Positions 59,497-64,000 of a stretch of DNA of 64,000 nucleotides are shown in pieces (position 1 is the stretch's first letter; each line of letters begins with the position of its first letter). Where the stretch lies: positions 1-64,000 of the forward strand of contig CBDHCB010000003.1 of the NCBI GenBank assembly GCA_965260935.1. Direction: 5' to 3'. The DNA comes from JBBROS01 sp965260935. GTDB lineage: Bacteria; Pseudomonadota; Alphaproteobacteria; Acetobacterales; Acetobacteraceae. The notes under the pieces were generated by a model. That model saw only the letters and a list, made by a program, of their open reading frames with translations. It did no database searches and was not told where the DNA came from. Made by a program: the position numbers and the translations under genes.

Positions 59497-60663
59497 TCAC
59501 GTCTCGGCAAGTTTGATGGTGAATGGCTTGCGGTTCTTGGTGACGCTGTAGGCGGCCTGGAGCAGCTTGCGCATCGCGGCGACGAGGGCGAGCTTGGGTG
59601 GCTTCCCGCGGGCGATGAGGCCGTCATAGAACGGCTTGAGCCAGGCATTGCGCCGGACCGCGCCCACGACGGGCATCCACAGCGCCCTGCGCAGGCGGGC
59701 GTTGCCCATGGGCGCGCAGGCGGCGCGGCGGCTGCGATTCTTGCCGGACTGCTTGAGGCCGGGCACGACGCCGACATAGGCTGCGAACGCGGCGGCGCTC
59801 TTAAAGCGCGCCGGGTCGCCCACGGCGGCGATGATGCGGGCGGCCGTTTGCGGGCCGATGCCGTCAATGCTGAGCAGCAGCTGGCCGACCTCGTTGCGTT
59901 CGAGCAGGCCGTCGATGTCGCGCTCGATGCCGGCCAGACGCCTACGCCAGGTGTCGAGATCCTGGCAGATGTGGTGGGCTTGCAGCCGATACGCCGGCCC
60001 GTGGTGCTGGCCGACGGAGCGTTTGGCGGCCTCGATCAGCTGCGTGGCGCGTTCGGTTCCGACCAGATGGCGCCCGTCGTAGCGCAGCTTGGCCAGCCGC
60101 TTCGGCGTGGCGCGGGCGAAGTCGTGCGCGGTGGGGCATTCGGAAAGGAGTGCGGTTGCCAGCATGCTGTCCAGCCCGCTCACGTAGCGGGTGAACTCGG
60201 GAAAGCCCAGGTCCACCAAGCGGTGGAGCTGGCGGACGCGGTCGTCGAAGTCTTGCCGGATACGGTCGCGATGACGGACCAGCTCGCGCATCGCCTCGGC
60301 TGCGGCATCGTGCAGCTGCGTGGCCTCGGGCCGCTTCTCGAAGGCAAAGCGAGCAATGCCCGCGGCGTCGATCGCGTCGGTTTTGGTGCGCTCCAGCGCG
60401 CTGTCCTGGAAGCGACGGGTCTTGAGCGGATTGAGCAGGGCGACGTGATGGCCGGCGGCGGCGAGAACGGCGTAGAGGTTCTTCCAGTAATGGCCAGTTG
60501 CTTCCATGGCGACCAGCACAGGCGGAGGCCCCAGCAGGCGCAGCAGCGCGTCGTAGCCCTCCCGGTCCTCGGTAATGGGCGCTGGCTTGCCGAGCGGCAC
60601 GCCTTGCGCGTCCAGGCGCGCGAGCATGTGGCGCTCGGACGCGACATCAATCCCAGCAAACAT
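59497..60663 (-). CDS. IS110 family transposase (DEDD recombinase)
   Basis: 388 residues. N-terminal RuvC-like DEDD domain: MFAGIDVASERHMLARLDAQ (Asp), LVAMEATGHYWKNLYAVL (Glu), ERTKTDAIDAAGIARFAFEK (Asp). C-terminal transposase_20 domain: LLLSIDGIGPQTAARIIAAV, FAAYVGVVPGLKQSGKN and the Ser-containing RALWMPVVGA region. GGAGG precedes the ATG. Downstream only about 40 bp separate its stop from the cupin gene, so the long non-coding end lies upstream, as in the IS110 group. Element boundaries without terminal repeats could not be set. Confidence 0.93.
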   Translation of the reverse strand: MFAGIDVASERHMLARLDAQGVPLGKPAPITEDREGYDALLRLLGPPPVLVAMEATGHYWKNLYAVLAAAGHHVALLNPLKTRRFQDSALERTKTDAIDAAGIARFAFEKRPEATQLHDAAAEAMRELVRHRDRIRQDFDDRVRQLHRLVDLGFPEFTRYVSGLDSMLATALLSECPTAHDFARATPKRLAKLRYDGRHLVGTERATQLIEAAKRSVGQHHGPAYRLQAHHICQDLDTWRRRLAGIERDIDGLLERNEVGQLLLSIDGIGPQTAARIIAAVGDPARFKSAAAFAAYVGVVPGLKQSGKNRSRRAACAPMGNARLRRALWMPVVGAVRRNAWLKPFYDGLIARGKPPKLALVAAMRKLLQAAYSVTKNRKPFTIKLAET

Positions 60664-60880
60664 GGCATCCTCCTTCCCAATGTCGGGCTGAGAGCCTCGG
60701 AGCCGGCGTCCATGCCCGCGCTTGTTCAAGCGAGGACGCCTGCCGGGCAGGCGCCTCCGGATACCGTCCGGGCCAAGAACGCCGGTCGAGGGCGCCAATC
60801 TCACTGCCGAGGACAATGCCTCCACCGCGACGCGGCGACCCTCTCCCAGCAATCGCCGCACCACACTAGCCAAGAGGTGC
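60664..60880 (-). ncRNA. candidate IS110 bridge RNA locus
   Basis: IS110-group elements encode a structured RNA upstream of the transposase that specifies target and donor DNA. Here the upstream region holds three successive hairpins: 60719-60732 (CGCTTG/CAAGCG), 60738-60752 (GCCTGCC/GGCAGGC) and 60757-60771 (CCGGA/TCCGG). Boundaries are approximate; no RNA homology was tested. Its orientation is assigned from the transposase. Confidence 0.5.
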
Positions 60881-61066
60881 GCCGGTGAGTGGAAGAGTTA
60901 CAACCGCGAAGCTGTGCGGAACGGCCACTCCTTACAGAACGCGCGATTTGTTAAGCGTGCTGTAGCAAACAGGTTCATCACTAAAGTCAAAAGCATTCTG
61001 CATCTTTGGGTCCGACCTGAAAATGTATTAATATTACTTTAACTACTACGCTTTACCCTGCCATGC

Positions 61067-62107
61067 ATGATTGGCAAAACAACCCATCACGATGCGAAAT
61101 CAGGCAAACAGCGTTTGTGCCGATTTCAGGTTTGGCGTGCCTTGGCCGTTGCCGGCTGTCTCCTGGCGATCGGCGCATCATGGGCAACCGCAGAGCAGCT
61201 TCGTGTTGGCACCATGGCAACGAAGCTCATCGAAGCGTTCGACGGCATCTTCGGCGGAATGCACCCCCAAGCCCGGGCCGTTCACGCGAAAGGGGTTGTT
61301 CTCCTTGGCAGCTTCGCACCAGCGCCGGCTGCCGCTTCGCTGAGCCGTGCCGTCCACCTCAATGGTGGCGTCGTGCCGATCATTGTTCGCTTCTCCAACT
61401 TTTCCGGCGTTCCCGCCGCAGCTGACGCAGCGCCGGATGCGAACCCGCGCGGGATGGCAGTCCGCTTTCAGTTGCCGAACGGCATCACGACCGACATCGT
61501 CGTGCATTCCTATGACGGTTTTCCCGCCGCGACACCGGAGGAGTTCCTGGGCTTTCTCCATGCCGCCGCGGCACCGGAGACGATGCCGGCGTTCGCCGCC
61601 CTCCACCCAGCCGCGCAGGCATTCCTTGCCGCGCCCAAGCCAGTCCCGGCCAGCTACGCGACACAGACCTACTACGGGGTCAACGCCTTCCGCTTCACCA
61701 ATGCCGCCCGCCAGTCTCGGTATGGACGCTACCGCCTTGTTCCTGTGGCCGGCGAGAGCGACCTGACCCCAGAGCAAGCCGCGGACAAGCCAAAAGACTT
61801 TCTCGTGCCTGAGCTTGCCGACAGGCTTGCCAACGGCCCGATCCAGTTTCGATTGATCGTGCAGCTTGCCGGTGCCGGCGATGACGTGGAGAACGGGTCC
61901 ATTCCCTGGCCTTCGGAACGCCCTACGGTCGAACTCGGGACGCTGACGTTGCGGACGTTGGCGCCCGCACAGAAGCAGGCTCAACAGGCTCTGCGCTTCC
62001 GGCCGACAAGCCTGGTCGGCGGGATCGCTCCCAGCAAGGACCCCATGCTGCTCGCGCGCACCTATGCCTACCGCGCGTCGGCTGATCGCCGCAGCGGTTC
62101 CGAATGA
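61067..62107 (+). CDS. exported catalase-family peroxidase
   Basis: 346 residues with a hydrophobic N-terminal segment (WRALAVAGCLLAIGASWATA) that should export it or anchor it. The catalase core is short: MHPQARAVHAKGVVLLGSFA (distal His in HAKG), VPIIVRFSNFSGVPAAADAA (Asn region), NPRGMAVRFQLPNG, DIVVHSYDGFPAATPEEFLG, and a proximal heme Tyr region LLARTYAYRASADRR near the C-terminus. Such small catalase-related (SrpA-like) proteins often use peroxide to oxidise substrates. The gene overlaps the cupredoxin gene by ATGA. Confidence 0.88.
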   Translation: MIGKTTHHDAKSGKQRLCRFQVWRALAVAGCLLAIGASWATAEQLRVGTMATKLIEAFDGIFGGMHPQARAVHAKGVVLLGSFAPAPAAASLSRAVHLNGGVVPIIVRFSNFSGVPAAADAAPDANPRGMAVRFQLPNGITTDIVVHSYDGFPAATPEEFLGFLHAAAAPETMPAFAALHPAAQAFLAAPKPVPASYATQTYYGVNAFRFTNAARQSRYGRYRLVPVAGESDLTPEQAADKPKDFLVPELADRLANGPIQFRLIVQLAGAGDDVENGSIPWPSERPTVELGTLTLRTLAPAQKQAQQALRFRPTSLVGGIAPSKDPMLLARTYAYRASADRRSGSE

Positions 62108-62472
62108 TGCAACGCCCTCTCCTTCCTCAGACCTGCAAGCGGCGCCGCGTCCGGTGGCTTGTCTATGGCGCTTTGCCGGTGGTCATAGGGCTCGGTTCGG
62201 CGATCGCGTTTGCCGCGGAGGCCGTTGCCGTTGCACAGAAAGACCGGGCGTTCAGCGTCCGGGAGCTGACCCTTTCGCGAGGCGGCATGGTCAACTTCAC
62301 CAACGAGGACGACTTCCCCCACCAGGTCCATGCCACCGGTCCGAACCTGGACATCGACTCCAACCTGCAGGACCAGGGCGAAGTGGTCTCGATCCCGTTT
62401 CCAAACGCCGGGCAGTTTGAGGTGCGCTGCGGCGTTCATCCGCACATGCGCCTGACCGTCCACGTGGAATAG
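62104..62472 (+). CDS. periplasmic cupredoxin (plastocyanin/pseudoazurin-like)
   Basis: 122 residues overlapping the catalase stop by 4 nt. A basic start and hydrophobic segment (LVYGALPVVIGLGSAIAFAA) direct export. The mature beta barrel has all four type-1 copper ligands: His in DFPHQVHATG, then Cys, His and Met in VRCGVHPHMRLTVHVE. It can carry single electrons and may supply or accept them from the catalase-like enzyme next to it. That pairing is inferred from gene order. Confidence 0.9.
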   Translation: MMQRPLLPQTCKRRRVRWLVYGALPVVIGLGSAIAFAAEAVAVAQKDRAFSVRELTLSRGGMVNFTNEDDFPHQVHATGPNLDIDSNLQDQGEVVSIPFPNAGQFEVRCGVHPHMRLTVHVE

Positions 62473-62478
62473 CGTCTC

Positions 62479-64000
62479 ATGCCCATTCGCCTTCGTATTC
62501 TGTTGGCCTGCCTCTGCATGACTGCCGTCACCATGCTGCTGGGCGTCTACAGCCATCAGTCTCAGCAAGGCCTTGGGCAGTTGGGCATTCGTATCTACGA
62601 CGACACTGTCCTGGCCATCAGCTATCTCCGGTCGGCCCAGTACGGCCTTTCCAACGCTGAAACGCAATGGCGCCGACGCGGGGCAATCGCGGACGCAGAC
62701 GCCACCACGGCACTCCTGGCCGAACTATCCGATGTGCAAGCGGACCTGGATGTCGCCTACACGCGCGCCATGTCGGCCACAGGCGGCCAAACTGTCATCC
62801 GGGTCCGGAACGATCTACGACAGCTTGCGGACACGATCCGCAGCGCTGGGCCCATCAAAGCGTTTGCCGATGTCGAGCACCTTGAAGCCGATTTCACCAC
62901 CGCGATCGAGACCTACGCCGCCGATGGCTTCCGTTACCGCCGCAACGTCGGCACGTTGGTTGGGCAAGCAAACTGGCACACCTTTATTGCCATGCTCATC
63001 TCGGCCGCCGCGGCCCTCATCATCACGGTTCTTCTGAGCCGTTCCATCGTGCCCTCGTTGCAAAAGGCCTTTGCCGTTGCTCAGGCCATTGCAGCGGGGC
63101 GGCTGGACAATCCGATCACAACGAGCGGGCGAGGCGAAACCGCGCAGCTCCTCCGCGCGCTTGGGACCATGCAATCCAGTATTGCCGCCGGGATGCAGCG
63201 CATCCAGGCACTGATGGACCAGCAGCAGCGCAGCCATGTCGGCGAGATCGCGATCGAGCACGCCAAGTTGGGCGCAGCCCTCGACAACATGAGCCAGGGC
63301 CTCTGCTTGTTCGGGCGCGATCGCCGCCTGCTCGTGGCCAATCGGCGGTTCGCCGAGATGTTTGGCGAAGCCGCGCCCGGATCGACCTTGGATCAGATCT
63401 TGATCGGCGACGACTTGAAGCCGCTCCACGCTCAGCACGACGAAGCGCTGGACAGCTCGTTCTCTTGTGCTTTGAACGACGGGCGCGTCGTCGCCGTCAG
63501 CCGCCGCGCCGTGGCCGGTGGCGGCTGGGTGATCACCTATGAGGACGTGACGGAGCGGCACGCGGCCGATGCCAAGCTGGCACACATGGCGCGACATGAC
63601 GTTCTGACCGGGCTGCCGAACCGCATGATGCTGAACGAGCAGATGCCCGGCGCCCTCGCCCGGGCCCGGCGGTTTGGCGGCCTTGCGGTTCTGTGCCTCG
63701 ATCTCGATCGCTTCAAGGCGGTCAATGACGCCTTGGGCCACGGAGCTGGCGACGCGCTCCTGTGTGGCGTCGCAGGGCGGCTGCGCGACTGCACGCGGGA
63801 GACCGACCTTGTCGTGCGCCTCGGGGGCGACGAGTTCGCCATCATTCAGGAGCGGTCAGCACAGCCAGCCGACTCAGCAGCCCTTGCCCGCCGCCTGATC
63901 GAAGCCCTCTCCGCACCGTTCGAGATCGATCAGCAGCAAGTCACCATTGGCGCCAGCGTCGGGATCGCGCTGTCGGAAGGAACCCTGACAGACAGCGACA
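62479..64000 (+). CDS. membrane diguanylate cyclase with PAS and GGDEF domains (partial)
   Basis: The reading frame is open from ATG at 62479 to the window end (507 codons), so the C-terminus is missing. Order: first membrane helix (RILLACLCMTAVTMLLGVYS), periplasmic four-helix sensor, second helix (FIAMLISAAAALIITVLLSR), HAMP (AVAQAIAAGRLDNPITTSGR), a PAS-like domain (LDNMSQGLCLFGRDRRLLVA) and GGDEF with MARHDVLTGLPNRMMLNEQM and VVRLGGDEFAII (about residue 450). A GGDEF domain makes cyclic di-GMP. An EAL domain often follows in this architecture but lies outside. It starts 6 nt after the cupredoxin stop. Confidence 0.9.
   Translation, partial: MPIRLRILLACLCMTAVTMLLGVYSHQSQQGLGQLGIRIYDDTVLAISYLRSAQYGLSNAETQWRRRGAIADADATTALLAELSDVQADLDVAYTRAMSATGGQTVIRVRNDLRQLADTIRSAGPIKAFADVEHLEADFTTAIETYAADGFRYRRNVGTLVGQANWHTFIAMLISAAAALIITVLLSRSIVPSLQKAFAVAQAIAAGRLDNPITTSGRGETAQLLRALGTMQSSIAAGMQRIQALMDQQQRSHVGEIAIEHAKLGAALDNMSQGLCLFGRDRRLLVANRRFAEMFGEAAPGSTLDQILIGDDLKPLHAQHDEALDSSFSCALNDGRVVAVSRRAVAGGGWVITYEDVTERHAADAKLAHMARHDVLTGLPNRMMLNEQMPGALARARRFGGLAVLCLDLDRFKAVNDALGHGAGDALLCGVAGRLRDCTRETDLVVRLGGDEFAIIQERSAQPADSAALARRLIEALSAPFEIDQQQVTIGASVGIALSEGTLTDSD

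Overview
The window is GC-rich, densely coding DNA. The insertion-sequence families and the metabolic genes suggest an alphaproteobacterium, possibly Acetobacteraceae; that placement is an inference. It is an accessory region: at least nine IS families, a complete Tn3-family transposon, many broken genes and two large anti-mobile-element operons. I see no tRNA, rRNA or CRISPR array.

Layout. (1) 1-10.6 kb holds ordinary regulator/enzyme pairs broken up by mobile DNA: a LysR gene split by an IS630 element beside a LysE-type exporter, an MDR dehydrogenase cut by a 397-bp MITE-like element, an RBBP9-type hydrolase, an IS256 element with a clean 8-bp target duplication, a divergent MDR/MmyB-type regulator pair and a divergent SnoaL-like/LysR pair. 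(2) 10.6-24.9 kb is an IS graveyard. A CMD-family gene, a serine recombinase and a sensor kinase are all truncated by nested IS6, IS1182, IS4, IS3, IS5 and IS30 elements. A small TetR-controlled set (cupin, TetR, DoxX-like) survives inside it, with two matching palindromic operators. (3) 25-26.1 kb holds two small unknown genes.

(4) 26.6-37.8 kb is a five-gene plus-strand operon: SNF2-type ATPase, beta-class adenine methyltransferase, type III Res-like helicase-nuclease, McrB-like AAA+ GTPase and McrC-like nuclease. Three of the four junctions are 4-nt GTGA overlaps. (5) 37.9-39.0 kb holds a ParE-type toxin-antitoxin pair and a small serine resolvase. (6) 39.2-49.1 kb is a convergent minus-strand operon: DUF499-like ATPase, a small protein, a DUF1156 DNA methyltransferase and a PLD-SNF2 helicase. 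It resembles helicase-methylase-ATPase defence systems. A decayed resolvase copy lies just past it. The two operons and the recombination genes form a 22-kb defence island.

(7) 49.5-50.7 kb is an unknown gene whose 5' end was removed by a 4551-bp Tn3-family transposon (50750-55300) that carries an amino-acid racemase. (8) 55.9-58.8 kb is a copper-resistance pair (CopA-type multicopper oxidase, CopB) with a small lipoprotein. A cupin gene and an IS110 element follow; hairpins upstream of the IS110 transposase could encode a bridge RNA. (9) 61.1-64.0 kb encodes an exported catalase-family protein, a type-1 copper cupredoxin and a membrane diguanylate cyclase that runs off the window.
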